This document shows, piece by piece, positions 10,503 to 22,070 of a stretch of 64,000 nt of DNA. Source of the stretch: Astrocystis sublimbata (lineage: Eukaryota > Ascomycota > Sordariomycetes > Xylariales > Xylariaceae); contig JAJNNY010000001.1 in NCBI GenBank assembly GCA_022453515.1, positions 62,001-126,000 on the forward strand, in the 5' to 3' direction. Each line of letters starts with the position of its first letter. Positions within the stretch are counted from its first letter, which is position 1. The notes beneath the pieces were generated by a model that saw only the letters and a program-made list of their open reading frames with translations, was not told where the DNA came from and ran no database searches. Position numbers and translations under genes: made by a program.

Positions 10503-12834
10503 ATGTCGGCCACGGACGAGATACCAGAGGAGAAACCCTGGTCGATGGTTGACGCAGCTGCAGAGGTGCTACCGATACCTCATACAACAGCGCCTGTCAC
10601 CAGTCCGCACGACGACCACAATCTCGCAAATAGCTTGGCTGAGGAACCGACGCTGAGCCACTCGCTCGCAATGGCAGACCACGAGGAGAAGGGGGTCGTC
10701 CAGCAAGCCCGCGTTGAAGAGACGGCAGATCTGGGATGGAACCAGAAGAAAGAGAAAGTCTCTAATCCGTTAGTTGGCGGATTAGACAATGAAGACCTTT
10801 GGCTTCTCATCCGACGTTTCAACAAGGTATGCGACCTTGCATCTCGATAGGCAGACATTCAGTTGACTGACCGTGTCTAGCAAATGTACCATGTGAAGGA
10901 GGTCCCGCACACAGTCCCCGGAGATCTCGACCTCAACGTCGCCGACGAGGAGGAGTTTTCTCCGGATAAGCTGAGAGCCGCCGTCGAGAGGTTCTATATG
11001 GTGTATGTATCGCAAACTGAGCCATATCTCAAATGACTCAGAAGGAAGTAGCTAACGCTCAGACCTCAGAGTCGTGATAGGTTTGCTAGCTACTGTCAAG
11101 CACATCGCCCGACTTCGCTCATGGCGCGAAACCCGAAGAACAACCTATTTCTGCCTAGTATGTGTTCTCAACTTACTGCAATTGCTCAAAGCGAAGAAAC
11201 TGACAACGAGAATAGGCCTATTTCGTTGCATGGGCGTTAGACCTCATCACACCACTTCTCATTGTGACACTGTTAACATTAATACTCTACCCGCCCTCTC
11301 GCGGGTTTCTTTTCCCACCTGCTCCCGTGTCATTGGTTGATGGGAAGACTGGCGGCTTGCAGAAGCCCAAGGCCGGTGTTCTGGGTAGCCACGAGAGTGC
11401 TACGGGAGCCCCCGAGAACCACAAGGGTGAAGCTGTTGAGCAGTATGTTACAGACGATGAATCATCAGGCCCTATAGTTGAAGAGGTTAATCTGACACTA
11501 ACACTGTCAACAGGGAAGCATCAAACTTCTTCAATGGCTTCACAGCCGTTGTCGTCACAAGTGCTACGGGCAAAAATCCCCAGGCGAACCCAAATACAAG
11601 CGAGGAGACATCGACAATAGAGGACCATGTCCCCGACCCAACTGGCCTGACTGCATCCGCAGCCGAAGCCAAAGACATAGCAGCGGGCGGCACAAAGGCG
11701 TCCAAGCACGACAAGACCAAGGTGCCCGTCGAGAACGCCATCTGGAGCAAGATGCGGCCCGTCATGCACGGCATCTCGGACATCACAGACACCTGGGAGC
11801 GGATGGGCAACGCGCTGTCCCCGACATCCCCTTTCCCACAGCACACATACCGGATCCGGCTCGCAGGACTCGTGGCGCCACTTCTTCTCGTATCGCTATT
11901 CACCTCGTCTTACATGTTTATGAAGGGCGTTACCTTCGGCGTTGGGTTCGGATTCTTCGGCGACCCAATCATCATGCGCGGTCTAAAGCTCCTAAACAGG
12001 CGCTACCCGCACTGGCAGAAGATCCTCGAGATGCGCAACACAGTGCTCAAAGGCGTGCCCACGAACGCGCAACTCACACTGACCCTCCTCCGCATCGGCG
12101 AAGCCAACAACGCCCCCCTGCCCCCCGCGCCCGTCGTCAATGTCGCGCCGCCCGACCAGCCCATCGAAGTCACAGACGCAGAACTGCGCGCCACGGGCGC
12201 CGAGCCCCCTCTAAACGCGACCGAAGCCGAGATCGAGGAGGCGATGCGGCACGACCCCAACACAGCACACGAGACGGCCGGCGCCGACATCGACGCCGCG
12301 AAAAGCCACCACCGCAAGGGCAGCAAGGTGCTGAGCACCATGAAGGGCGCCGTGAAAGGCGCCGTCAAGTCCGTCATCGTGAGCGACGCGGCGCGCGCCA
12401 AGGCCGGGTTATCAAAGCCTGCGAAGGAGCGTCTGGGCGTGGTGCCGTCCGCGCAAGCAGACCTATTATCCGGCCCCGTGGATTTCAAAGCGCGGTACGA
12501 CGGCAAGAAAGGCCGCATCTACATCGCGACAAAGTCGACGATCCCGGCCGTCGGCTTCAGCAACGACGTGACGAGCAAGTCGGCCGACGACGGCGGGCAG
12601 CTGCACCCGCAGTGGAGCATCGCCATCAGCGACATCCGCGAGCTCAAGAAGATCGGCGGCTACGGGTGGAAGGCCAAGATGGTCGTCGGCTGGTCCCTCG
12701 GGCGCGAGGTCAGCGATGGGCTGGAGATCACGGACCGTCTGGGGAATGTAAGGCGCGTCACGGCGCTGCCGCTGCGGGATGAGTTGTTCAATCGCCTGGT
12801 TGCGCTGGGGGGGCAGAAGTGGGTGGCTTGGTGA
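10503..12834 (+). CDS. DUF3292-family membrane protein
   Basis: Five exons (10503-10826, 10881-11002, 11070-11157, 11216-11442, 11514-12834) join in phase to a 693-residue protein. All donors are GTATG(T/C) and the branch-like CTAAC elements are well placed. The N-terminal third is acidic and soluble. A long hydrophobic segment (AYFVAWALDLITPLL) lies near residues 179-206. A second (LAGLVAPLLLVSLFTSSYMF) followed by a Gly/Phe-rich stretch lies near 370-400. The C-terminal 130 residues (FKARYDGKKGRIYIATKST, then WSIAISDIRELKKIGGYGWKAK) look like a GRAM/PH-type lipid-binding fold. This layout matches the fungal DUF3292 family of unknown function. A role at an organelle membrane is inference only. 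Confidence 0.85.
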
Positions 12835-13484
12835 GAATATTTTTTCTTCTTTTTGTTGTTGTGATGAATTTTATGGAATGTGTATGTATGAATATATATA
12901 ACACCACACCACACCACGCCGTCTTCTGAAGTCAACTTTGCGCTGACTGTGCAATAAATAGTGCTCGGTCTTGGGTCTGATTTTTCACCGGTGCTCTGTG
13001 ATTCGATCAGCACGCGTGAATCTGTTTGGTCGTTCGATAGGGGTTGGGGTGTTTTGTTGCCGATTGGGTGTGGAGGTTGTTAGACTTCTTGCTTTTATGC
13101 GATTGATACCCTTTTCGAGTTGGTGGGCGGCTGTGATATCTTTCAAGTTTCGTGCGGGAGGTTGCATATTGTTTAATCCCAAGTCACGCGAGCGGCTATT
13201 TGCATGTTCGTACAGGTGGCGTTCTCATCTTTACATGGATATTATTGCAGACTTTGGGGTCAGCTTTTTGTGTTTCATATTTTCCTTTTCGCCTTAATTT
13301 ACCTATGATATGGCGCGAAAGAACCCACGACGCCGAACACAAATATTGATGGCATGATTTCCCACTGATGATAGATGATGCGGCTAACATGATATACCAT
13401 TTTCCACCTTTATCAATAATTTTGTGTCATTCCCCCCGCTATCGAAGAAGCACAACAATCGATTATATACTTAGAAGCAATATA
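12835..13484. other. Convergent intergenic region
   Basis: Spacer between the DUF3292 gene (+) and the acetylesterase (-). It begins with T-rich 3' sequence and contains a short CACAC/CCACA-type repeat near 12901-12917. No gene is seen. Confidence 0.55.
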
Positions 13485-14711
13485 TCAGTACTTCACAGGC
13501 ACCGTGCTGTTAAACTCAATGCAGTCCCCAAAGGGCTCGGCCAGCGACTCGGTCGAGTTGGTGACGGCGGCGCCGAGCTCCGAGGTGCCGCACTTGAGCC
13601 CCAGCACGAAGCTGCCGGCCATGACATTGGCCAGGAAGGCGTCGGTGTGCGTGTGGTCGTTGGGGTAGTGCGCGTTGACCGTCTCGGACCCCAGCGCCAT
13701 CATGGCCTGCCCCGCGTACTCGCCGTGCGGCACGTGGAAGACGCCGGCTTCGGGGCCGCCGAGCTGGCTTGCTGCTAGCCTTTTTCAAACAGAATTAGTC
13801 TCAGTGTATTGTACGTTTGAGTCGTTGTTGTTTAGTTGACTTACCAGGCGTAGTAGTCGAATCGTGATGGGCCCCAGACGCAGGGGCCGCCTTCGCAGAT
13901 GCTGTGATTGTATTTGTGTTAGAAACGAGCTTCTGGGAATTAAGAGGGAATTTGATATGATCTGAGGTCACGTACTTGTTCGGCGTGGCGGAGCTGAGAA
14001 TGACCTTTGCACCTTTGTCGAGGAACAGCTTCGCCGCGCTCTTGTAATAGGCTGGGTATGTCAGGACCGTCTCCTTGACGCCGCCGAAGACCTAAATATC
14101 GCATCATCAAAAGGTTAGCCACTGGTTCCAATGATCAATGATCATCTTATCCAATATCCAAGTCTCAAGTTCTTAACTCTCGGCCCAGCCCTCAACTCCA
14201 ACTCGTAACTCTCCACCTCCCTCCACCTCCTTCCCCCCAGATTCGGGATTCGAGATCCCAGACTTCCCAACCCCTCTCCCCCTTGCCTCTTCCCCCATTT
14301 CCCCCCAAACCCCCAACATCCAAGAAAGAAAAAAGGGAAAAGACAACAACTAACCGTATCACAAGTCTCCTCCCCCTCCCCAAAACAGTCGCTCCGCCCA
14401 TTATCATTCGCGAGGCTGCCGCCATCATTGTGTCCGAACTCGACGACGACCCAGTCGCCTTCCTTTACTTCGTCCGCAATGCCCTGGAAGCGGCCTTCTC
14501 TTGTGTACGAGCGCGCCGAGCGGCCGCCTATCGCGCGGTTCGCAATAGTGAAATCCGCAGACGGCAAAGACGCTTGCAGGAACTCGCCCCACCCCTCTGT
14601 CCCCGAGCCGCCGCCTGCGCGCGCCATGGTCGAGTCGCCTGCTAGGAAGACGGTGGCTGCGCTGGCCATTTGCGCGGTTGCGAGGAGGGTCAGGGGGGTT
14701 GGGGTATGCAT
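13485..14711 (-). CDS. Secreted rhamnogalacturonan acetylesterase-like SGNH hydrolase (CE12 type)
   Basis: Four exons on the minus strand (14711-14355, 14091-13976, 13901-13845, 13779-13485) give 274 residues with phase kept at every junction. An N-terminal hydrophobic segment ending near residue 19 (SASA-ATV) is a probable signal peptide. The SGNH blocks are in order: GDST with Ser27 as nucleophile, [10 protein letters not shown] (block II Gly), EFGHND (block III Asn) and the DHTH pair near the C-terminus (catalytic Asp and His). Enzymes of this family remove acetyl groups from rhamnogalacturonan in the hairy regions of pectin, so the likely role is extracellular breakdown of plant cell wall. 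The first intron (14354-14092, 263 bp) is unusually long and pyrimidine-rich compared with the others. Confidence 0.88.
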
Positions 14712-15765
14712 GGTGGGATTGTGAAATTTAGGTTGATAGAATATCGAGAATTAGGATATTAGTGTAGTGTAGAGTAGAGGCCGGCTCGGAATGGCAGTGA
14801 GGTAGGCAGGCAGGCTGAAGTGAAGGTATTGGCGACGAAGCAATAGACGATCGCTAGAAGGAGAGGTCGAAGTTCAAGAAGTGATGGGCTCGCGAAGGTA
14901 AATAGTCAATGTTTTACGCATGCATATGATATGTATGTAATCGTATGCTGGGCATTCATTTCCTGCATGGGTATTGAAACGCCATGTTTTTCCGCCATTG
15001 GGGCGGCGGCGCTTGATCATAATCACAACGACACGATGCGACCCCCAATGCGGGCTGTCGCGATGGCATATGCCGTCGTATGCCGGTTTGCCGGCTATCA
15101 TGGGGCTGGCTCTTCCCTTTTCCACTTGGCGACAGCTCAATAAAAGGCCATGATACAAACTCGTGTCGAAGCCCCGGTCCCTGGCACGGAATTGATAGCA
15201 ACGGTATGTATCCATATGGAGCTTGACCTCCGACGCGGATTGGGTAAAGGTTACGGAGGGTGGGTTGACGAGGGCTCGGTGGTTCAGGTTCAGGCACGGC
15301 TCAATTGAAAGTATGTTGCTTTGACGTGTATAAGTTGTCGTGATATAGGTACTAGGTAAGTTTCAAAAGATCAACCTGGGTCCATCCGTTGTGGACATGG
15401 ACATGGACATGGATCACTTGTCGCACGGAGATGTGTTTCGCTGGGCAAGCTGAGCTGAGCTGGCGACGGACGACCTTGATAACAATTCTGGAATCTCGAC
15501 GATTATGTAATTTGCACCAGGTGTGAATTGAGATCTAGATGGATAAATCGCATGCCTATCTATATCTAGCACTCAAGTGTGTTATGTTTAGGAGTTGCGA
15601 TAGTATTGTTGAGTCGGCTCTTGGCGTCGAACGGAGGATTTCGTAGACTGGTCGAATAAATGTATCCCAGGACTGGAGCAATGAGCACTATTTTACAGCT
15701 TCGGAGATAGGGTTGTTGTTTGATCCAAAAAGTAGTAGCAAGTGCAGGCAGTACCGGCAAGATAT
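14712..15765. other. Intergenic region upstream of the acetylesterase
   Basis: No gene is recognised. It contains a short GGACAT tandem repeat (15391-15414). It should hold the acetylesterase promoter (reading leftwards) and the 3' end of the Mtf2-like gene. Confidence 0.55.
15391..15414. repeat. (GGACAT)n short tandem repeat
   Basis: Three to four hexamer copies in non-coding DNA. Confidence 0.8.
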
Positions 15766-17193
15766 CTACCCACTCGCGCTCGCCTCCATATACTCGATAT
15801 CATCCTGCTTCTCCCTCACCGAGATATCCACCTCTCTATGCCAATGGCGTATGCGGTCGCGCTGGAATGCCTCGTATTCCGGCATCATCATCAGCGCGCG
15901 TCCAAAGCCGCTCTTTGCCTTACCGGTGTCTAGGAGCCCAAGCGCGTGGTCCACCTGGTCCAGAATACTCGCGGTCCTGTTGTCGAAGTAGACACCGCAG
16001 TGTCGCATCTCCTCTAGTATGGCCAGCATTCCCGCAAGATCACCGCGACGGGTCCAGTAGATGGACAGGAGATCGTTGAAGAACGGGGTGGAGACGCCGA
16101 GGACGTAAGATTCGAGACCTAGCTCCTTGATGCGCGACAGGACGGAGAAGACAAGCATGGAGGGCTCGGAGAAGGCCGTGTCGAGGCGTCGGAGCGCAAG
16201 GAGCAGGTAGGCGGGGTATAGAGGGCCGTGGACGTAGAGGCTCAGCTGCTGGGGCTCGCTGGATGTAGGGTCGGCATCAGAAGGGGTTGTTGACGCCTCG
16301 GGTTGGTTGCCATCAGCCTTGTCGGCGAGGCCGAGGCGGGCAGGCATGGTGAAGACCTCTTTCTCCAGGATGTCCCACAGCTCGAAGTCGGACTGGGCGG
16401 ATGTGATCAGATTCTCAATCCTCGTGCGCTCGGGTCGTCGCTTGGCCTCGAGTTCGATGGTGCGGGCGAAAGTGTGGGCTGGCGCTCGCCACTCGTTGGC
16501 GGTCTGGGCTTCGCCGTCTGCAGCACCAGCGTCAGTGTTGGCATGGGCGTCGGCGTCGGCGTCGGTGTGGGTGGGATGGCCGCGGGGTTGTTCGTACTTG
16601 GAACCGGCCTCTTGTCTGATCCTCTCGAGGGTCTTCTCGGCGGCGGCTCGGAGCTGGGGCGGGAAGCGCAAGAGAGAGCTGGCGCGGTCCCTGGCGACGC
16701 CGGCGAGGAGGGCGGGTGCGCTGATGGTGGCGGGACGGGCCTGGCCGACGTCGTAGGCGGCCTGCTGCATGATGAGCCTGGTGGAGTGTATGGCGCTGCC
16801 ATCGACGGCAGGGCCAGGGTCGGTGACCGGGCCATCGTCTCTCGTGACGGGCTTCAGACCGCGGACCCCGATATCGACAAAGATGCGCTCGAAGATCTGG
16901 CGTTCCGAGGGCGTGATTGTGCCCTTGCGGGGTGCGGGCGCGGGCGCGGGTGTCTCGGTGGCATCCTCGTCGTAGTATGGATCTACTCGGCTACCCCGTC
17001 CTTCTTCTCCTGGAGGGCCGACATCGTAGTCGAAGGGAATATCGTACTCTTGGGCTTTGGCTTTGGCGGCGGGGCGCGCGGTGGCATGCAGGCATCGCAC
17101 GAGGCGCGCCGACGGGCGAGATGCGCTGCGATGTGCTGGTATCCGGAGGATGGTCCTCGTCTGATAAAGGAATGGCATCAGAGTGAAAGACAT
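15766..17193 (-). CDS. Mitochondrial Mtf2-like protein
   Basis: Single exon, 475 residues. The N-terminus is rich in Arg, Ser and Ala with few acidic residues (TRTILRIPAHRSASRPSAR, then RCLHATARP), a strong mitochondrial presequence. The middle is low in complexity: an Ala/Pro stretch near residues 80-90 and an alternating Asp-Ala-His tract encoded by a GGCGTC repeat. The C-terminal half (LSLYVHGPLYPAYLLLALRRLDTAF to the end) is helical, like the Mtf2-like C-terminal domain of fungal proteins related to yeast Mtf2/Nam1, which couples mitochondrial transcription with RNA processing and translation. The assignment rests on the C-terminal pattern and the targeting signal. It is divergent from the transcription-factor-like gene across a 0.7-kb shared promoter region. 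A 319-residue frame on the other strand is a GC-rich shadow. Confidence 0.7.
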   Translation of the reverse strand: MSFTLMPFLYQTRTILRIPAHRSASRPSARLVRCLHATARPAAKAKAQEYDIPFDYDVGPPGEEGRGSRVDPYYDEDATETPAPAPAPRKGTITPSERQIFERIFVDIGVRGLKPVTRDDGPVTDPGPAVDGSAIHSTRLIMQQAAYDVGQARPATISAPALLAGVARDRASSLLRFPPQLRAAAEKTLERIRQEAGSKYEQPRGHPTHTDADADAHANTDAGAADGEAQTANEWRAPAHTFARTIELEAKRRPERTRIENLITSAQSDFELWDILEKEVFTMPARLGLADKADGNQPEASTTPSDADPTSSEPQQLSLYVHGPLYPAYLLLALRRLDTAFSEPSMLVFSVLSRIKELGLESYVLGVSTPFFNDLLSIYWTRRGDLAGMLAILEEMRHCGVYFDNRTASILDQVDHALGLLDTGKAKSGFGRALMMMPEYEAFQRDRIRHWHREVDISVREKQDDIEYMEASASG

Positions 17194-17906
17194 GGTGGCG
17201 GACTTGGCTCAATTGGCCGTCGGTTCAACAGTAATATAGTGGTTGTGGTTGGTGCTGGATGACGATGCGAGCTCTCGAAAATTCAACTTTTTGCTTGGGC
17301 AATCGACAAACTTTTAGCGGGCCCCAGTGCGTCAGCTGATTGGTCAAGACAGCGACAGGGGTACCACCCCTCTATGCATGTACCTAGGTACCGTCAGTGT
17401 AAGTCTCTACTTCTTATTGACTGCGGGTGGAAACGATAGACTCCGTCTGTCTGCATTAACGACAATAGTTATACAAACTTTGGGCTTCAATAATCATTTC
17501 TGTGGTAGCGAGAGTGCAGACAAAACAACTAGCTTAATTGATGGCAAAGCTGAAAGTTTGAACATTGATGCTTCATAAAAACTTCATCTTCAAATCCTTA
17601 CTCTATCTCATGTAATGTTCACGAGACTCGGAATTGTCAAGACTCGACGTTACAGTGTCAAGACGGCCGATCAAATTCTTGCTGAATAAAGCCACTTGCC
17701 TTGGTCGGTAAGATGCTCGATGACTGCATCATCCTTAAGGCTTATGTCCCTACCCACGCAGCCGCATTAGTCAGCATTCAAGGGCGGCAATACATATCTT
17801 GGGCATGTCAGTTGTTCACTAAGATACGGTTCAATTCAGAGTGCTACGGTCTTTCAATTGGCTATCCAAATCATTCTTATAATCCATAATCTCCAAGATA
17901 GCAGAG
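17194..17906. other. Divergent promoter region
   Basis: Lies between the start codons of the Mtf2-like gene (-) and the transcription-factor-like gene (+). It carries a perfect TACCTAGGTA palindrome at 17381-17390, about 190 bp before the Mtf2-like ATG. No gene is seen. Confidence 0.6.
17381..17390. promoter_or_regulatory. TACCTAGGTA palindrome (one of four)
   Basis: Perfect 10-bp palindrome in a divergent promoter. Identical copies occur at 322-331, 3103-3112 and 55777-55786, all outside coding sequence. Recognition by a dimeric factor is inference. Confidence 0.35.
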
Positions 17907-19614
17907 ATGGACCCTCCAAGATTCATGTTTGTCAACCTCACACAGGACAAGAGGTCGAAGGACCGCAGAACGGCAAAGGAAATTCGGACGCATGTGATGC
18001 AAGATATAGGCAAGACGCGGCGCAAGACCAAGAATAACGTAAAAATACCATTGAGGATGCGCTCGCCTCCGCCGCCACCACTAGCGCAGTCGAGACTCGA
18101 TGTCGCCTCGGTGATAGAGTCTGCCAATCCCGCAGGCCGGAGGCCACGGGAAAAAGCCCATGAGCTTGAGCCTTACACCCCGGAATATTCCGTCGCCATT
18201 GGCTTATCTCGTCCGTTCTTGAACCAAGATCCGCTTGAAATCCTCGACGACTGCTGGGGCATGGACCCCTTTGCATTATATACCATAGCGTTGGTCTTGA
18301 GGGGCAATACAACGAGTAGGTCTGGCCAATCCTTCAAAACCCTACTTAAAGCTAAAGTTGACTTTCCTTAGTATCATATAGTTGTGCAGATCCTTTACAA
18401 AGAACGGAATACTTCTTGTTTCCATTCGCGCCTGCCCACTCCCGGTCCATCCGGGATCTTCTCGGCAGCCCAAATGTACGCCATGCCGTCGTCCGCGACG
18501 TAGGCAAAGGGACGGCAGTTTGCCAACGCCGATATTTATCTGGGTTGCGCTGCATTAATGGGTCCATTGCTAGCCTGCGCCCGCGGGATGGCTTAGAGAC
18601 GAATGTCATCGTGGCTATTATTGGGTTCATATGTTACAATGTATGAGTTTGCCATATCTAATTTCAGCAGATACACGTAATCAGGCTTACTATTTTGTCA
18701 GTATGCGTGCCAGGACTTTGTTCAGGCTGGAATCCATTTCGCAGGCCTCCGGGGGATGCTCAACCGTGGAGGGGGCATCGGTAGTCTGCCAGCCCAGATC
18801 AGACTCATGGTTATGTGGTAAGCTTCCAGATTTTGCCCATAAGACGTCGGGGTGAATTTACTAAGACACGGTTCTTAGGATTGACATCACCACAGCCCTG
18901 ATACAAAATCACCCGCCTCACTACGCTTTGCCGGTTGACCTGCTCCCGACATTATTGCCACCACCGCCAAACAGTGAAAGCTCACGTCAAATAGAATATA
19001 TGACTTCGCTCATGCTCGGAATGTCACCAGATATGTCGAATGTAGTGCATATATACCGTGACCTAAAGAGATTAGCCGCCTGGCTTGACACTCCGTCAGC
19101 AATGCCGGGAATCGAGAAAGACAGCTTATCAATCAGTCTCTTTCTCGATCCGATCGCCCATCGGGCACTTACCGATCTCGCTCCGTTCATGTATATACCA
19201 TCCTCTCCGCCCCTCGCAAAAGCGTGTGCGCTGGCGGCTCTTATGATAATCGTATCGCTCAGACGGAAGTTTGACAGCTTTCCCCCGGGTGCGATTCCGT
19301 CGTATCCCATTACTATCACGGACGCTTTGAGGAACTCGGAGATGGGTGGCTCTGAGTGTCTTACGCTGCGACTGTGGCTGCTCACCATTGCGGGTATATT
19401 AACGACGGATCACGATGAGAGATATAGTGCACGGACGAGACTCGTGGCCGAGATAAAGGCGGCAGGGTTACGGCACTGGAAAGACCTTATGGATCGCATT
19501 AGTCCTATGCCTTGGTTCGAAGGGGTCTGGAAAGAAGAGTTCATGTTGTTAGGAGAGGATGTCATGTCGAAGTTGCATCTTTCCGAAACTACGAGAATAT
19601 CTGCCTCTGGATAG
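17907..19614 (+). CDS. Fungal-specific transcription-factor-like protein without zinc finger
   Basis: Four exons (17907-18315, 18372-18640, 18702-18817, 18879-19614) close in phase to 509 residues. The start FMFVNLTQDKRSKD followed by a basic stretch (HVMQDIGKTRRKTK) is the usual N-terminus of a large Pezizomycotina family related to Zn2Cys6 regulators that lacks the Cys6 cluster. The central region includes EYFLFPFAPAHSRSIRDLL, TNVIVAIIGFICYN and AGIHFAGLRGMLNRGGGIG, and the last exon continues from MWIDITTALI. This follows the helical regulatory (Fungal_trans_2/DUF3468-like) domain. With no DNA-binding finger visible, a role in gene regulation is only inferred. It could be a cofactor or a decayed regulator, although all four exons are intact. 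Confidence 0.75.
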
Positions 19615-20284
19615 CATTAGCATGCCACTCGGTGCTTTCTAATCATTGCATATATGTTAAAAGGGAAAAAAGAAAAAAACAGCGAGTCTCCATACAGGAA
19701 GAAAATAGCTTCAGGCATCTTGCAAAGCTCTCAAGCTATTGAAGCTGAAAAATGAACGGTGCATCGATAGCTACCAAGTATCTTACACACGACGATATGC
19801 AGTACAGGGGTGACCTACTTCCCTTTTTGTCCAAGTCTCACCCTTCAGCCCCATTTGTATACACGATCATTGGCATACTCTCGTCATCTGCCAACATCAA
19901 GGAACCATTCTCAAATCTCTGAATCATGCTCTGCTCGTTGTTGATGCATGTGGAAGGATACCAATTGCCTAATACGGCATTAGATGGTTGAGATGGAGGG
20001 CTTTGCCAAGACGTGAAACTTGACTCCATCCCCGACGTATTCAGAGATTAATAATTCTTTCGTAGCCGCACTCATGTACTAAAACACAACTGCTGAATAA
20101 TGCTCTTATTGAGGATCGGTATAAATCATGGCTTTCGAAGATTATATAAAGGGGTGAAGAGACATAATGTCTGTCAACTCACGACTCATTGAATCCCAGC
20201 AAACCCGACTCATCACTCCATCCCCCATCAGCTTCACCACCCAAACAGCAAGCACCCGCCTCTACCCCCCAGAATAACTCCAAC
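19615..20284. other. Intergenic region with promoter of the short-chain dehydrogenase
   Basis: A TATATAAA element at 20143-20150 lies about 135 bp before the dehydrogenase ATG. Nothing else is recognised; a 63-codon minus-strand frame (19838-20029) has no support. Confidence 0.55.
20143..20150 (+). promoter_or_regulatory. TATA-like element of the short-chain dehydrogenase gene
   Basis: TATATAAA followed by GGGG, at a plausible distance from the ATG at 20285 given a 5' UTR of about 100 bp. Assigned by motif and position only. Confidence 0.4.
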
Positions 20285-21260
20285 ATGTCTGTCGCAAACG
20301 ACCTGTCTCTCGAAGGCAAGGTGGCCATCGTCACCGGCTCCGGAAGACCCAATGGCATCGGCGCCGCGATAGCCGTGGCGCTGGCCGCTCGAGGCGCCAG
20401 TGTCACCATCAACTATGTCTCCGACGCCAGCGCGCCCAGAGCAGTCGAAGTGGCAGAGGGCATCAGGGCCCAAGGCGGAAAAGCCGCCGTCGTCCGCGCG
20501 GATGTCGGAAAGCCGGAGGAAGCGACGAAGCTCGTGAAAGAGACTCTCGCGGCGTTTGGCACCGACATGATCGATATTGTTGGTAAGGTTTTTCCTCCTT
20601 GCTCCTATTTCCCAACCCAGAGATGCGAATTTTTCACAAATTCAAGACACGAAGGAGAATCGCGAACAACCAGGGTCTCAACTATTTCTTGAACTTCTTG
20701 CTAATCGGTGAAATCGTAGTCAACAACGCTGGAATCGCCCCCATGACGCCCTCAGAAGAAGTGACACCGGAGCAGATCTCCTCAGTCTTCAGCACGAACT
20801 TCAACGGCCCGTTCTTCCTCGTGCAAGCGGCGCTCCCGCACATGCCGCGGGGCGGACGCATCATCAACATCAGCACCTGTCTTTCCCGAATGGGGCTGCA
20901 TTCCCCCGTCTACACGGCTTCGAAAGCGGCGCTCGACTCGCTGACTTTTACCTGGGCTTTAGAGGTATGTGCTAGCCGTCAACACAGCAATGGAATTTAA
21001 TGCTGATGTTGGTAATTACATAGTTTGGCAAGAAGTTCGGCATCACCGTCAATGCCATCGCGCCCGGCTTGACCAAGACGGAGATCTCCCCGCCCGACGA
21101 TCACCCCGAGGTGCTGCGGTTGCTGGACATGACGAGGGTGGAGAGGAGGGCTGGGAAGCCGCAGGATATCGCGGATGCGGTGCTGTTGGTCGCGTCGCCG
21201 TTGAGCAGCTGGATCACGGGGCAGTATATCAGTGTTAGTGGTGGGATCAACTGGATTTGA
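20285..21260 (+). CDS. Short-chain dehydrogenase/reductase
   Basis: Three exons (20285-20582, 20720-20964, 21024-21260) give 259 residues, normal for a classical SDR. The cofactor loop reads TGSGRPNGIG (17-26): the usual TGxxxGIG spacing is enlarged by two residues, as in several fungal SDRs related to 3-ketoacyl-ACP reductases and versicolorin/trihydroxynaphthalene reductases. NNAG is at 101-104, and the catalytic Ser lies in the INISTCLS segment, with Tyr164 and Lys168 in YTASK. The C-terminus (ITGQYISVSGGINW) is standard. The ATG in a CAAC context and the TATA-like box support this start. The substrate is unknown. No neighbouring biosynthetic gene suggests a pathway. Confidence 0.9.
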
Positions 21261-22070
21261 TCGGGATGATCTGTGTGTATTTGAGACTTGGGTTTTGACA
21301 TAAGGTTGTTTTCATTCAGAAATGTCAGGATAATGGTATTGAAGAACGCTATGACGAGATGTGCTTCTTTGACTATCAATATTCTGTGATTTTCCCTTTT
21401 CCTTTTCCGTTTGTTTTTCTTGAATTCAGTCATGTCAGTGACGGAGACAATGATGTCCAGAGCAGAGGAGCAGGGGCAAGCCTGGCACTAAGCTTCCCAG
21501 GGTTAGTGGGTGTTGCTGCCTGCATATGCTGGGCGGGCGGGTAGGTACCTGCCTGCTGTAAGGATGTAGGGAAGGTACATGGACGCGGGAGCGCATGACT
21601 TCGCGTTAAGTGATTTTCGTTGTCGCGTCACAAATCGCCTTCGTCATCATCCATCCATCCCTCCCACTTATTGTTGACGTTACGAAGCAAAAGCTACAAC
21701 ACTTCTTGAATTCGACACACACCAAACTGCACTCAATTTCTGTCTGATCTTGATTGATAGCATATCAGTCATCCGCCTTCAGATCTGAATGCAAACGCTC
21801 ATCGTTCTCCCCCTTTCCCACTAGATCGATTCCATACTACACTTTTGAGCATTTTGACCCAACCAATCTTGGATGCGGCACGCGCCTCGGCACGCATCTT
21901 GATAGTTGAAAACCAATTGCATCCACACACACTTTTCATTGAGCCATACTTTGTTGAAGACACTATTTTTGGACTTGTTGTTGCACATTCAAGTTTTGGG
22001 GGCTCAGATTCGACCTTCCCGTGTCCTTACCTCTGTACTGTATCGCATCACACCACCTACGACGCTCCAA
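21261..22070. other. Intergenic region upstream of CMR1
   Basis: Contains the 3' end of the dehydrogenase gene and the promoter/5' UTR of the WD40 gene. No separate gene is supported. Confidence 0.55.

Noticed and set aside
16303..17262. 319-codon frame opposite the Mtf2-like gene
   Set aside because: Gly/Val-rich repeat translation of the antisense strand; the minus-strand protein has a presequence and family-like C-terminus.
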